Translations under genes and position numbers: made by a program
The notes under the pieces: model-generated
What the model saw: only the letters and a program-made list of their open reading frames with translations
What the model was told of the DNA's origin: nothing
Database searches by the model: none
Part shown: in pieces, positions 11,106-20,979 of the stretch
Layout of the letters: every line of letters begins with the position of its first letter
How positions within the stretch are numbered: the first letter of the stretch is position 1
DNA from: Hanleya hanleyi
Taxonomy: Eukaryota > Mollusca > Polyplacophora > Lepidopleurida > Hanleyidae
Assembly: GCA_036873755.1 (NCBI GenBank)
Contig: JAVTVY010019642.1
Location: forward strand, 17,736 to 81,735
Reading direction: 5' to 3'
DNA: 64,000 nucleotides

Positions 11106-12182
11106 AGTAGTAAAAGGGCATATTTGTGACAATTGACCTAAAAGAATTGCCTATTGCGGAGTTCACGCAGAGGTCACGCGTACGTCACGCGGAGGTCAAG
11201 TTCACTAGAGTTCCGGCAAGGGTGTATTCCTCCGCGGGGATGCGGTCATGTCCGACGGCGATGCCCTCACTTCCGCATAGAAACCGCCGCGAACAAAAAG
11301 TAGTCCCATGTCGAAGTCCATGAAATACGCGGGTGGTCGCGTCGTCTGAATCTCTGGGAATGCCCTGAGTAGTAAAACCCATTGAATGTTTCAGAATGGT
11401 GTGTTTATGGTGTGGAGGGAATCTCCCCCTCCACTCTCTGTACAATATCTATACAAGTGTGTGAAATATTCAATAGACATATAAACGATAAACCTATATA
11501 TGCCGTGCCATAGTATTAATAAGAGTCTATAATCAGTGCGATCCCAGTATCGAGCTTTTTGTGTCTGGTGGTATCAATGATGTTCCGCAATTTCATAACA
11601 AACGAAATGGCGGCCCTTTTTCTGGTAAATCCCCGTATGACAACGATCGTGCTGCCATCTATACACTCTGGACGCAAGAAAGACGACACAGACCGGAAAT
11701 CCCAACTCTGTTGGACCAATTCCTGGTTATCTCCTCTGATTTGAACATTTGCGCCCCCTGAGTAGAGTACGAATTTGCCCTTTAGTTGCTTCAATTTCAA
11801 TTGATACCTCCGGTGATATGTCCGGTGACGTCACGGCTACAGGTGGTCATTTTTTGTTGTTGTGGATTTTTCTTTGTCTCACGCTGTAGAAGACCATGGT
11901 AGGGGTCTCGTAGCCATTGTGTGACTCGCTGAAAAATTATCGCGCGCTGGCAGATCTGGGGTTGGGGGACGTTTTAAGGTCGAGGTGGATTATCACTAGT
12001 CCGAATGAGTCGTGTGAGGTTTCAGTGTGTAGCACCCGTGAGGAGCCTCGGACTGGATGGGTTTGTAGTGAAAGTAAAGCTACGGCGCCCATGCGCAGCC
12101 GTGGACTTGTATACAAAGGGTATTGGATTGGACGTTTTGGGGTATGGAGGGATCAATGTTGGTATGAATGGGTCGTGTTAGG
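11106..12182. repeat. Polinton P2 left terminal inverted repeat, outer part
   Basis: Begins AGTAGTAAAAGGGCAT and is inverted relative to 39,103 and below. Matching landmarks include 'gatggcagcacgatcgttgtcatacgggg' (seen on minus here, plus at 38,521), 'gacgcgaccacccgcgtatttcatgg' and 'ccgaatgggt/agtcgtgtgagg'. An AG start is the Polinton rule, and the first bases match the P1 end (AGTAGTA). The repeat continues after an inserted element at 16,382. No 6-bp duplication flanks the two outer ends (CTCAGT at left, ATATAA at right), so they may not be the intact ends of a single insertion. Confidence 0.7.
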
Positions 12183-15100
12183 CACCGTTTCCAATTATCG
12201 TTCGCGAATGGATCGTTTATTTCGTCAAATTTTCTCGAAGTCGCGATTTTCCAAGGCGCGAGGAAATGGTTTTTTTTCTTCAAAATAAGCGATTCATTCG
12301 CGATCGCTGTTCGAATGGTTTTTTTTTTCTTACTGCTGGCAATCGTTTTTTCTTCAAGAGAAAATTTTCTCGAATAAAAAGCTATATCGCGATTCAATGG
12401 TTTTTTAATCGAGAAAATATAAGCGATTGAAAAAAAAAACGATTGAGGATTATAGCCGAAAGTAGTACGGCAAGGTTCAGCCTGACTGACCCGCATACAC
12501 GTTCGAGTTTCTGTATCATAAACATTTCAATCAGGCTATAAGTTCAATCATTTTTTCTTCTTCCTTTTCTATTCTTCTTTGCCGTGTGTAAAACTATAGC
12601 ATGCTTCAGTTCAGTTGGCGGTTATATAGATGCGATGGGGATATTGAAAGAAATTGAAATTTTTTTATATATACATAGGAATAATGGTGAACGATATATG
12701 CATATAATTATAACTTCATATTTACATATATTTTGTACGGGACACAGGCCCGGATATGGTCAGTTTGAGCCATTTGCACTTGCAATTTCGTTTATTATTT
12801 TGAGTATTTCTGTGTTTTAAAGCTGGTATTATTCCAGATTTCTTGTGTAGTATTTGTCGTGAACGTTTTTGGCATCTGTGCGTGCTGAAATTTTGAGTTG
12901 ATTCGTCAGATTTTCGCTGTTCGCGTGGTTTTTTGTCCTAAGATCACCATTTTCTTGTGTAGATAGATGGCGCTGTATTGAATATAACATTGTCATACGG
13001 GGTTTTGAGTCTTCGAAAGCACTTAATTATTAATATATAGCGTGGGCTATTTGGAACTGTCCTCATTTTTTGCTTGCTTGTTTGGTTGTTTGAATTAATC
13101 TTTTTTGGAGCTCCCTGGGTGGGAGTTTTGTTGTGCGGCTTCCTAAGTGGGAGTCTATAAGTGCAAAACCGTTGCCTGGCTTGTGGGATATTTGATGGTA
13201 GATGAATACGTATATTTTCAATTAATTAATAAATACAAAAGGGGGAAAAAATATATAAAAGAAATGATTCAAAGAGAATAATGATATTGATTATTTTTCA
13301 CAATTTGATGAAAATACACTTATTCATTCACCATCAAATATCCCACTTATTCATTCACCACCAAATATCCCACAAGCCTGGTAATTGCAGTATGGAAAAC
13401 ACTGAAAGTGGGTTGAACGCGGTTTGCTTGGCAAGAAGATCAAGGTATCGCCTTTGGTTAAAAAGGAAACCTTGACGATGCGAAGATGTGTTTCAAAAGG
13501 CCTGTATAATTCAGGTCACGTGACTTGGTTCCTGAAGAATCAAACAACGCCCCTCACCGTGTATGATATTATATGAGAATTGACTGCATTAATATAAAAT
13601 ATGAATATAAATCGTCTTTCTCTGTCCGACAGGTTTTCAACTCCCACATTTAAATCTTTAGTTTTGTGGAAAAAACCCGAAATTTTTAACCGATGATCGT
13701 ACTCGGACGAGAAATTTTTGTCTCTCTTGCCAGCTATGTTAATCCAGTATGAGATGAAATTATATAATATTCAGGTGGTTTCTGGCTTGAGCTTCCCTTT
13801 GGAATCATTCATAGTTCATTTATCAAAATGTAAAATTAAGATAAAAAGTATTGTACATATGCGAATCCAACCGTTTACGCGATTCAGTCACCATTGTGAT
13901 ATGTATTTACTATAAATATGAAATCACTGTCGCGAATATTCTTATAATCAATAAAATTAACTTGATGGTGATTTTTTTAACTTATTCACATTTCAATAGT
14001 TTTAAAACTGTACCAAAACATGAATGGATACCCTTTCATAATATTCCTACGAAGTAGGCTACAGATCGCAAATTGTCCGGTAATGAGTGAGTCCATCCGA
14101 ATCCTTTCGTCGGCAAAATAAGCAGAACCGTTGACATTAGAATCTTGATTTTTGGCATGAACGTCCATTAGGGCATTGTTACCAGCAAGTTCTGATCTGA
14201 AATAATTCTGATTAAAATTAGATTTATAATTAACAATATGTCCCTGTAAGGGCTATGGCTGTTTTCACCATCATCTTCTGCATTAAAGAGCGGTGAAGGC
14301 AAAGTCCTATTAAGATATCATGTTGCCTCTACCACACTTAGGCAGCCATAACACAGGGCTCAAGTGTAGGTCTTAATCAGCACAACTGACAGCTTACAAA
14401 TTTATGACTCGCTTCTGGCAGAAGTATGGGCTAGTCACAGGCCCCAGTGTCTGGACAGTAGAATTTAAATTCAGTATAATTTAAATAATTTAATTTTTTT
14501 TAAGTCATCCTATTATAGGATGACTTAAACAAAATTAAATTATTTAAATTATACTGAATTTAAATTCTACTGTCCAGACACTGGGGCCTGTGGGGCTAGT
14601 GGCTGGTATTGCTGGGCAGGCCAGTTTACACAGCACAGATGTAGACCTATTTGTTCCAGTGATCATGTATGAGATTGCCAGGACTGAGGAGTCCTACAGT
14701 TAGCCCTATGGGGGTTTCATCCCCTCAACAATCAGCGCTGTTTCCATAACGAAGCTGAGGTGGGTTAACGTTTATCAATGAAGAAAATCACCGATCAACC
14801 GCCATAGAATATAATGTGAAACAAGAAAACCGGAATAGTACATTCATCAGATTGCCGATGCCCAAAATGTGTCGTCTCATATATCTAGATAACAACGTGA
14901 TGTAGAGACGCTATTTATTCGTCTTTGTACCGGTTATGCTCAGGAGAATGACATAGAATCATTATTATCTTGTGCATAGAAGGTGTTGGTCTTGAGTTGA
15001 ATTACCGTAAACTAAATAAATGCTACCTTTCTACTATAGTACTATATATAAAAATTTGTTGTATTGTTGGGAAAATAATGTGATTCAAAAAGTTGTTTTG

Positions 15101-16376
15101 ATCCTGTACAAGGGCACTGAAAACCATTAAAGAGATGTAAATGTATTTTCACACGTAAAGCTTGAAATCTACTGAACCTATATTATTCAATCTGTTTCCT
15201 TTAATTAAAAAATTGTAAAATTAAATCGGCGATCGTTATTTATTTTGGAATGAAGGCGCATTAGGAGACTGTTACCAACAAGTTCTGAGCTGATCTACTT
15301 TTGATGAAAATTTCTGGTGATTTTTGATGAAAATCACTGGCGATTCTGACTTGGGACGTGCCCATCTTAATATAGGCAGGATTTCAACTGGGGGTGGGGA
15401 TTTCCAAGAGTTCAGTTCGCGTTCGAGTCCTAATGCCTACTGTACTTCGTAGGTCCTGTGACGTTAGTCACACTGCCATGTATGTTTTACTATAACAAAA
15501 TATACATATTTAATTACACTATTTGTCACCTTATAAGTAACATAAAATTTCTCGGCTGGAGGGCTAAGCTGTTCTGGGTTATCGCCATGCACCCATTCAC
15601 ACCTCTATGAAGTCTGTGACATAATCATTCTGATAATGCAATCAACGACGATAATGCAATCCACTTATGACCTATACCCGGTATTTACAAAAACAAGATA
15701 TTGCGACTATCATCCTGTATTGTTTATACCAAGTTGCATGAATATATGAGGAAATTATCGGACGTATGAAGGGAATGACTGAACATTAACACATTGTCGG
15801 CTCACACGATTATTATATAAACATGTAATTTTGTCATTTACGCTTCGCCGGAATAAATCTGAGCGCGGACGTCACAGGAAGCATGGTACAGGTATGTGTA
15901 TAGATATTTCCAGCATACGCCCTACTTCGGCTTGTAGGAGATTATAGATCGTGAATCATATATATTATCCGGTTATCTTACGCATTTATACAGTATAGTA
16001 TAGTAATATAGGTTTTCCATCGACAAATCCACAACCAACATTAATTGTAGTTCCCAGTTCGCGGGTAGAGCGGCGTACGACGGCAACACGGCCTATGTGT
16101 CAGATATCACTCCGCCTCACGATTCTCTCGCACCTTGGAAAAAACCCCGATTCCCTCGCGATTGAAGATTCGCGATCAAGAACGGATCGCGCATGGGTAA
16201 ACGATTCAAAAACGATATCGCGAGAGAATGGGTTTTTTTTTCAGAAAAGGTTCAATCGTTTTTTCTCATTTTTTTTCTCGATGTCCTCGCGACTGATTCG
16301 CGAATGATCGTTTTTCAATCGAGAAAATTGAAGAAAAATCGCGACTGAGGAAAAAAAGAATAATGGAAACGATCCC
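12183..16376. mobile_element. 4.2-kb non-autonomous TIR element inserted in the P2 terminal repeat
   Basis: TTAGG lies at 12,178-12,182 and again at 16,377-16,381. Removing one copy plus the insert restores the P2 terminal repeat as seen in its inverted partner ('gggtcgtgt...tatcagttt' near 37,990). Short inverted ends read CACCGTTTCCAATTAT and, from the right, GGGATCGTTTCCATTATT. Subterminal stretches of about 270 bp on each side are packed with TCGCGA/TTCGCGAA words and T-runs. The interior has no transposase-like ORF. A 150-bp palindrome sits near the centre. Superfamily unknown. Confidence 0.65.
14439..14590. repeat. Long perfect or near-perfect palindrome
   Basis: Arms of about 70 bp begin CAGGCCCCAGTGTCTGGACA and end with the exact mirror TGTCCAGACACTGGGGCCTG. 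The centre is CCTATTATAGG. One arm has a longer T-run than the other has A-run. It could extrude as a cruciform or hairpin. It may be a foldback element within the 4.2-kb insert. Confidence 0.85.
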
Positions 16377-16381
16377 TTAGG

Positions 16382-16838
16382 TATCAGTTTGGAGCATTTG
16401 TGGGGAGCATCCGACAGAATGGATGGATAGTGGGAAAATCGTTCATCTGCGCATGCGCACTGCAAAAATGGCATTGAAATGGACGTTTTGAGATCGAGAT
16501 GGACCAATACTGGCCTGCATGAGAGGAAGAAAGATCAACTCGTTCGCAGTTTTTCATATAGTTTATTCTCCCCAATATTATAACATGCCCAAGCTGGGGA
16601 AGCCGCATTGGGCTAGTTTACAATTTAAATATGTTTCTGTTCAATCAGAAACCGTCATTCGGCGCTGCATCTGTAATATTCGTTCTTGCCCGTTAGATGT
16701 ATTCTCGGCTGCTTTTGTCCAATCATAAGCCGTGTTGTCTCAACCTTCCGGTCTGATCCGTTTGTTCTAATCGTCGTCGCGCAAGCCAGGATACCGTAAC
16801 TGCACCACGTCCTGGAACAGCTGTTTGATCGCATTTTA
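16382..16838 (-). pseudogene. P2 terminal repeat (inner part) and 3' end of the P2 zinc-finger gene
   Basis: Bases 16,382-16,740 continue the P2 inverted repeat (partner 37,210-37,990), including the shared 'agaaagatcaactcgttc' and 'ttcatatagtttattct' segments. From about 16,838 down to 16,750 the minus strand holds the last codons of the Polinton zinc-finger protein gene. They are recognisable by similarity to the intact C-terminus at 47,432-47,560 (AIK..KQLFQD followed by RDPGL there). P1 inserted at this point, so the upstream part of the gene lies beyond 29,672. Confidence 0.6.
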
Positions 16839-16844
16839 CAGGGT
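16839..16844. other. Target-site duplication of P1, left copy (CAGGGT)
   Basis: The six bases directly before the AG start of P1 are CAGGGT. The identical six bases follow the CT end at 29,672-29,677. Six-base duplications are diagnostic for Polinton integration. Confidence 0.9.
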
Positions 16845-17118
16845 AGTAGTATATAAAACTGAAATTCCTTATGATTGACCTACTTATTTGTTCCCCCGGG
16901 TAAAATGTAAGGGGTACTTGGTCACGTGACGTCATCGATGACGTCAAAGAGCTCTCGTCCAATCAACAGCCGTCAAAGGTCATTTCCGGGTCAAAGGTCA
17001 AAAATAGTTCCTTTGTATTCCTCCGCGGTGATGCGGTCTGGTGGTGATGCGGTCTGCCTCCGCGGGCAGAAAGTAGTCCCACGGAATGTACACCCTGACT
17101 GGGGGGTTTCCCCCGGCC
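16845..17118 (+). repeat. P1 left terminal inverted repeat
   Basis: Pairs with 29,393-29,671. It starts AGTAGTATATAAAACTG and contains GTGACGTCATCGATGACGTCA (two CRE-like TGACGTCA words, one mutated here), two AAGGTCA words and the tandem 'gatgcggtctg'. I count about six small differences between arms, the largest a 6-bp indel near 17,010, so the copies have diverged only a little. Confidence 0.9.
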
Positions 17119-17197
17119 CGCTGACCTGTTTGTTGTTGTTGCCTTGGACTAACCCATCAGAATAGTACTTATTACGCTGTAGAGCTACGTATAGGCG

Positions 17198-17204
17198 TAT
17201 ATAA
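17198..17204 (+). promoter_or_regulatory. TATA-like box before first P1 gene
   Basis: TATATAA lies 44 bp before the ATG at 17,242, in the short gap between the terminal repeat and the gene. Similar boxes at a similar distance precede other P1 genes. Confidence 0.5.
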
Positions 17205-17241
17205 CAGGTCGCTCTGCATCCTACACCTCCATTCCGGCGGA

Positions 17242-17562
17242 ATGACGGAGAACCATGCGTCTCGCATTTTACAGCATGCGGCCCTGGTTAATTCATTCAC
17301 GGGTTACCGAGCGGTGATTCGGTCCATGTTTGCAGATGGTGACGACAACGAGGGGCGACGCCAGATCCTGAAAGTGTTCACAGAAGCAGTCCTCGACAGA
17401 GTGCATTCGATGGAGAGGTGTGCCATCACTCACCACTACTGGACTATGACAGCCATCCTTGATGCGCGGGCTATGGACCACGAGCGCTCACGCCGGAACC
17501 AGCGACGGCTGGTTGGCCTAGTCATGGTCTGTGCCCTATTGACCCTGGCGCTGCGGCATTGA
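17242..17562 (+). CDS. P1 small membrane protein, function unknown
   Basis: A 106-residue protein starting at a good ATG, directly after the left terminal repeat and a TATA-like box. The N-terminal 85 residues are polar, with charged helices (GRRQILKVFTEAVLDRVHSM). The C-terminus is Arg-rich (ERSRRNQRR) followed by one hydrophobic segment, LVGLVMVCALLTLAL, typical of a tail-anchored membrane protein. I recognise no family. Position and intact frame make it a real gene of the element; small membrane proteins are usual accessory genes of Polintons. Confidence 0.6.
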   Translation: MTENHASRILQHAALVNSFTGYRAVIRSMFADGDDNEGRRQILKVFTEAVLDRVHSMERCAITHHYWTMTAILDARAMDHERSRRNQRRLVGLVMVCALLTLALRH

Positions 17563-17577
17563 CAGTGGGACCTCACC

Positions 17578-17584
17578 ATAAATA
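17578..17584 (+). promoter_or_regulatory. TATA-like box before second P1 gene
   Basis: ATAAATA lies 57 bp upstream of the ATG at 17,635. Confidence 0.4.
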
Positions 17585-17634
17585 CGAGAGACAGTCTGCG
17601 TGTGTGCCATTCATCCTTCGTCATTGGGTCAACC

Positions 17635-18132
17635 ATGTCACCAGTCCTACGAGCCATCCTGCCCCTTACACCCCAGGTGGGGTTACACGTCTATGAAGAT
17701 AAAGTCACCCTCGTGGAAGATCGGGATGTCTGTGGGTGGGGTTCGGAGTACACATCCACTACGGTTACCCTACACCGTGATGGCTGGACCAAATTTAAAC
17801 GGGTGTTGAGCGGTGAGCTCGACGGAAACCTCATCCACCTCGAGAACGCCAACTACGTACACCGTGGACCCTTCTTTGCCCGTGTGGGGCGTTACCACGA
17901 TCCTACGCAAAGCTTCACCCTAGACCCTGACCTGTGGACAGCCTTGGAGAAAGTGGTGCCTATTGTGGACCAGCTGTTTACACCGGACGAGCGGTCATCA
18001 GACCAGTTGGGGTGGGCTCGTGCTACTGAGCACGCGCTGGCTGAACCCAATGAACAACTGTCTAGTCATGAACCAGACGACGAGGCTATAGACTATCCGG
18101 CTGAACTCAGTCAGCCAACACAACGGTGGTAG
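17635..18132 (+). CDS. P1 accessory protein, function unknown
   Basis: A 165-residue protein. I chose the ATG at 17,635; the frame also extends upstream to a GTG at 17,602, but that lies too close to the TATA-like box. It opens MSPVLRAIL and has a beta-rich middle (HVYEDKVTLVEDRDV, TVTLHRDGWTKFKRV). A short acidic C-terminal tail ends in QPTQRW. No transmembrane segment and no family recognised. It lies between the membrane protein and the integrase, with a 52-bp gap carrying the next TATA box. Confidence 0.6.
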   Translation: MSPVLRAILPLTPQVGLHVYEDKVTLVEDRDVCGWGSEYTSTTVTLHRDGWTKFKRVLSGELDGNLIHLENANYVHRGPFFARVGRYHDPTQSFTLDPDLWTALEKVVPIVDQLFTPDERSSDQLGWARATEHALAEPNEQLSSHEPDDEAIDYPAELSQPTQRW

Positions 18133-18140
18133 AAACTTGT

Positions 18141-18148
18141 TATAAATA
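18141..18148 (+). promoter_or_regulatory. TATA box before integrase gene
   Basis: TATAAATA lies 44 bp before the integrase ATG at 18,185 and directly after the previous stop codon. Confidence 0.6.
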
Positions 18149-18184
18149 AACCATACTCTCCGGGTCCATCATCATTTTGTCACC

Positions 18185-19258
18185 ATGAAGCGCTGGGAGA
18201 AGGTGTTGGATAACTTATACTACAGTCCCGACAGTCCGGCTGCGTATAGTGCATTGTCGGCTCTCTATCGAGCGGCCAAACCCCAGGGGATACAACGTGC
18301 CCAAGTCCGAGATTGGTTAAGAAAACAAGACACCTATACCTTACATCGAGCTGTCCGTCGCCATTTTCTACGGAACCGGGTCATCGTGGGAGGAATAGAT
18401 GCCCAGTGGCAAGCGGATTTGGTCGATATGAGCGCCTTTGCCAAACACAACGATGGGAATCGGTATATCTTGACGTGCATCGACATCCTATCGAAGGATG
18501 CGTGGGTGGTACCCATCCGGACGAAAACGGGTGCGAATTTCATAGCGGCGTTCAAAGACATCTTCAACACCGGGCGCAAACCTTTGTATTTGCAAACCGA
18601 CGAAGGCACGGAATTCCTCAACAGACCGTTCCAAGCCTTTCTCAAGAAACAAAAGGTCTTCTTCTTCCATACGTACAACGAGATCAAGGCTTCCGTGGTG
18701 GAAAGGTTCAACAGGACATTCAAAGGCCGTATGTATAAATATTTCACCTATAAGAATACAAGGCGGTACATCGATGTTCTCCCGAAACTTGTGAGGGGTT
18801 ACAATCGAGCCTATCATCGAAGTATAGAGAGAGCCCCCATTACCGTGACCCAACGCAATGAAGCCCAAGTCCGGCGTGTCTTGTACCCCATACAATCGCA
18901 ACGAGCACCGAAGGAGATGTTCAAGGTCGGGGACCCTGTACGGATCAGTAAAGTCAAGGGCAAGTTCGAGAAAAGTTACTTGCCCAACTGGAGCGATGAG
19001 CACTTCCTGATTAAACGGCGCCTACCCCGACAGCGGCGAGTCTATGAACTGGAAGATCTTCAAGGGGAACCGTTGCTAGGCACGTTTTACGAGATGGAAT
19101 TACAGCCTGTCGTAAAAACACAGCAAGACTACTACACGGTGGAGCAGATTTTGAAAACGAAACGTCGACGTGGCAAACTGTTTCATTTCGTGAAATGGCA
19201 AGGCTGGCCCAGTTCCTTCAATTCCTGGGTCCCAGCCAACCAGGTGAAACGACTATAA
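18185..19258 (+). CDS. INT: P1 integrase (retroviral-type DDE, chromodomain)
   Basis: A 357-residue integrase that inserts the element and creates the 6-bp duplication. The catalytic triad is visible: D78 in WQADLVDM, D139 in LQTDEGTEF and E173 in SVVERFNRT, with 33 residues between the last two. The N-terminal 60 residues are helical and HHCC-poor. A C-terminal SH3-like region (FKVGDPVRISKVKGKFEK, about 246-263) is followed by a chromodomain at 316-357 (YTVEQILKTKR, LFHFVKWQGWPSSFNSWVP), which may target chromatin marks. The frame is intact. The stop codon TAA lies inside the TATAAAG that precedes the next gene. Length and order fit Polinton integrases. Confidence 0.97.
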   Translation: MKRWEKVLDNLYYSPDSPAAYSALSALYRAAKPQGIQRAQVRDWLRKQDTYTLHRAVRRHFLRNRVIVGGIDAQWQADLVDMSAFAKHNDGNRYILTCIDILSKDAWVVPIRTKTGANFIAAFKDIFNTGRKPLYLQTDEGTEFLNRPFQAFLKKQKVFFFHTYNEIKASVVERFNRTFKGRMYKYFTYKNTRRYIDVLPKLVRGYNRAYHRSIERAPITVTQRNEAQVRRVLYPIQSQRAPKEMFKVGDPVRISKVKGKFEKSYLPNWSDEHFLIKRRLPRQRRVYELEDLQGEPLLGTFYEMELQPVVKTQQDYYTVEQILKTKRRRGKLFHFVKWQGWPSSFNSWVPANQVKRL

Positions 19259-19260
19259 AG
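19254..19260 (+). promoter_or_regulatory. TATA box overlapping the integrase stop codon
   Basis: TATAAAG contains the integrase TAA and lies 47 bp before the ATG at 19,301. Confidence 0.5.
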
Positions 19261-19300
19261 CCAGACACCACTACCGTCATCCTTCATTCCACGTTCGACC

Positions 19301-19792
19301 ATGAACACGGTGCAACCGTCTCTGAACACAGCGTCTCCCAAAACGCGCAAAGCGCAAGTAGGCTTTGTGGTGATATTGCTAACCCTGCTGAGTGTGTTGT
19401 ACGGAGGTGTATTTTACGACGTAGCCTATGTCAGCACGTTACTTAACCAACTGAGAACACCAGCCATCAGTGAAACCGGTCTACAGAGAGCACCAGTCAA
19501 CCCCGTATCGAGCTCAGTCATCACCACACCCCGTGTACAAGCCACAACGAGATCCACACCAAGTATAGAGTGAACACCTACACCAAGTACACCTACCACG
19601 TCTGAAAATCCACCGGATTTCATCCCTCACAGTGAACAGACAACGACGACCAACGTTGTACCCACCACCATCATCATCATCCCTGACAGTGAACAGACAA
19701 CGACGACCGACGTTGTACCCACCATTCCAGTTCACTCGTACCAAATTTACAAGAGCGGGTTACCACGACAGCGGATACACCTCCAACCATGA
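19301..19792 (+). pseudogene. P1 membrane protein with Thr/Pro-rich stalk, internal TGA
   Basis: Starts at ATG 19,301. Residues about 20-45 form one transmembrane segment (GFVVILLTLLSVLYG), followed by a Ser/Thr/Pro-rich region. TGA at 19,571-19,573 ends the frame at 90 residues. The same frame then stays open for another 72 codons and stops at 19,790-19,792, overlapping the ATPase ATG as ATGA. The downstream part is Thr/Pro-rich and has two copies of a SEQTTTT-VVPT unit, resembling an O-glycosylated stalk. One substitution probably created the TGA. Type II membrane orientation and a virion-surface role are guesses; no receptor-binding domain is visible. Confidence 0.6.
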
Positions 19793-20397
19793 ACCCCCGT
19801 TGGCAGCATCCCTTCACTTGCGTCATCGCAGGACCGACGGGCTCCGGCAAAACGCACTTCGTCAGGAAGCTCCTCGAACACGCCGACAGCATGATCACCC
19901 CACCCATTGCCCGAGTCGTATGGTGTTACGGAGAATGGCAGGCAGCGTATGCAGCAATGCCCCACATCACGTTCGTGGAAGGCCTACCAAACCTGGCCGA
20001 TTTGGAACCCGACACCTTGGTGGTTCTGGATGATCTGATGGCGGAGACGGACAGTCGGGTCACCCAACTCTTTACCAAAGGCAGCCATCATCGATGGCTC
20101 AGCATCATCTACATTGTGCAGAATCTGTTCAGTAAAAACAAAGAACATCGGAACATCAGCTTAAATGCCCACTATATGGTGGTCTTCAAAAACCCGAGAG
20201 ATACCACTCAACTGCTGCACCTGGCGAGACAGATGTACCCTGGACGCACTGCGTTTGCGTTGGAAGCCTTTAAAGATGCGACAACCCCTCAGCACGGGTA
20301 TATGCTCTTCGACCTGAAGCAAGCCACTCCCGATCACCTTCGACTACGCACCGGCATCTTTCCCGGAGAGACTCACCACGTGTACACGCAAAAATAA
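19789..20397 (+). CDS. ATP: P1 genome-packaging ATPase (FtsK/A32-like)
   Basis: A 202-residue ATPase of the FtsK-HerA family that packages DNA into capsids of adeno-like and Polinton-type viruses. The Walker A motif is GPTGSGKT (residues 15-22) and Walker B is LVVLDDL with D81/D82. A sensor-type Gln follows in YIVQNLF (Q111). The start ATG overlaps the stop of the stalk frame. The frame is intact and near the usual length for Polinton ATPases. A homologous, broken copy lies in P3 at 48,400-48,945 (minus). Confidence 0.96.
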   Translation: MNPRWQHPFTCVIAGPTGSGKTHFVRKLLEHADSMITPPIARVVWCYGEWQAAYAAMPHITFVEGLPNLADLEPDTLVVLDDLMAETDSRVTQLFTKGSHHRWLSIIYIVQNLFSKNKEHRNISLNAHYMVVFKNPRDTTQLLHLARQMYPGRTAFALEAFKDATTPQHGYMLFDLKQATPDHLRLRTGIFPGETHHVYTQK

Positions 20398-20399
20398 TG

Positions 20400-20465
20400 T
20401 AAACACACCCACAGTGGCTCCCCCAGCTGGGATGTGTGTGTTTTGATGATGGGGATAATAAAAAG
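20400..20465 (+). terminator. Possible hairpin and poly(A) signal after ATPase
   Basis: Just after the ATPase stop, ACACACCCA...GGATGTGTGTGT can pair as an imperfect stem-loop. An AATAAA follows at about 20,456. This is consistent with transcript 3'-end formation before the next promoter at 20,513. Confidence 0.45.
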
Positions 20466-20512
20466 AATGAATACCACATCATGGTTGATGTTTGTCTCTG
20501 TTCTCTGAGATA

Positions 20513-20520
20513 GATAAAAA
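20513..20520 (+). promoter_or_regulatory. TATA-like box before virion-like gene
   Basis: GATAAAAA lies about 41 bp before the ATG at 20,554. Confidence 0.35.
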
Positions 20521-20553
20521 GGGTAGGGTTGTGAGTTCTGGCATTAGTTGTAC

Positions 20554-20979
20554 ATGATGTCTGCGAGAGTACGGAAGCACGCCCCGACGCTCCGTGTATT
20601 GAAGACGGCCCCACCCGAGTTGGTTCGAACCATTGTACGCGGTGCGGACCCTGACCTTGTACGCTGTCTGTGCGAGATCGGGTACAACCTGTTAAAAGGC
20701 AACGTACCACTGACTCCGGCTCAGAAGACCAAGTTGACCAAGCATAAGACAGGTCTCCGAACCCTAGTCCAGAAGCGAGTCTCTCAAACACAAAAGAAAA
20801 AGGTGTTACAGAAAGGCGGCTTTCTCGGGGCCATCTTAGCACCGTTGGCCGCTTCCGTGTTGGGTCCAGTATTGGGTGGACTCTTCGGCCGACAACGAAC
20901 CACACGAAAAAAATGGTCCTCGTCGAACCACGATTCCTTAAAAACCTCCAATCGCCCTACCCTGTCCCACCTACGGTGA
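20554..20979 (+). CDS. P1 small virion-like protein with hydrophobic C-terminal segment
   Basis: 141 residues from the ATG at 20,554. It has a basic N-terminal half (RVRKHAPTLRVLK, KTKLTKHKTGLRTL) and a Lys-rich turn (QTQKKKVLQKGG). A Gly/Ala/Leu-rich hydrophobic stretch follows (FLGAILAPLAASVLGPVLGG), then Arg/Lys. This 'KRxLxQxGGFL' type of protein recurs in Polintons and resembles membrane-active or core proteins of adenovirus-like particles; the exact function is unproven. The last 67 bp overlap the next gene in another frame. Residue properties support a structural role. Confidence 0.65.
   Translation: MMSARVRKHAPTLRVLKTAPPELVRTIVRGADPDLVRCLCEIGYNLLKGNVPLTPAQKTKLTKHKTGLRTLVQKRVSQTQKKKVLQKGGFLGAILAPLAASVLGPVLGGLFGRQRTTRKKWSSSNHDSLKTSNRPTLSHLR

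Noticed and set aside
11516..11800. 94-codon minus-strand ORF in the P2 left terminal repeat
   Set aside because: The inverted partner at 38,400-38,660 does not keep the frame although the DNA aligns, so it is not conserved coding sequence.
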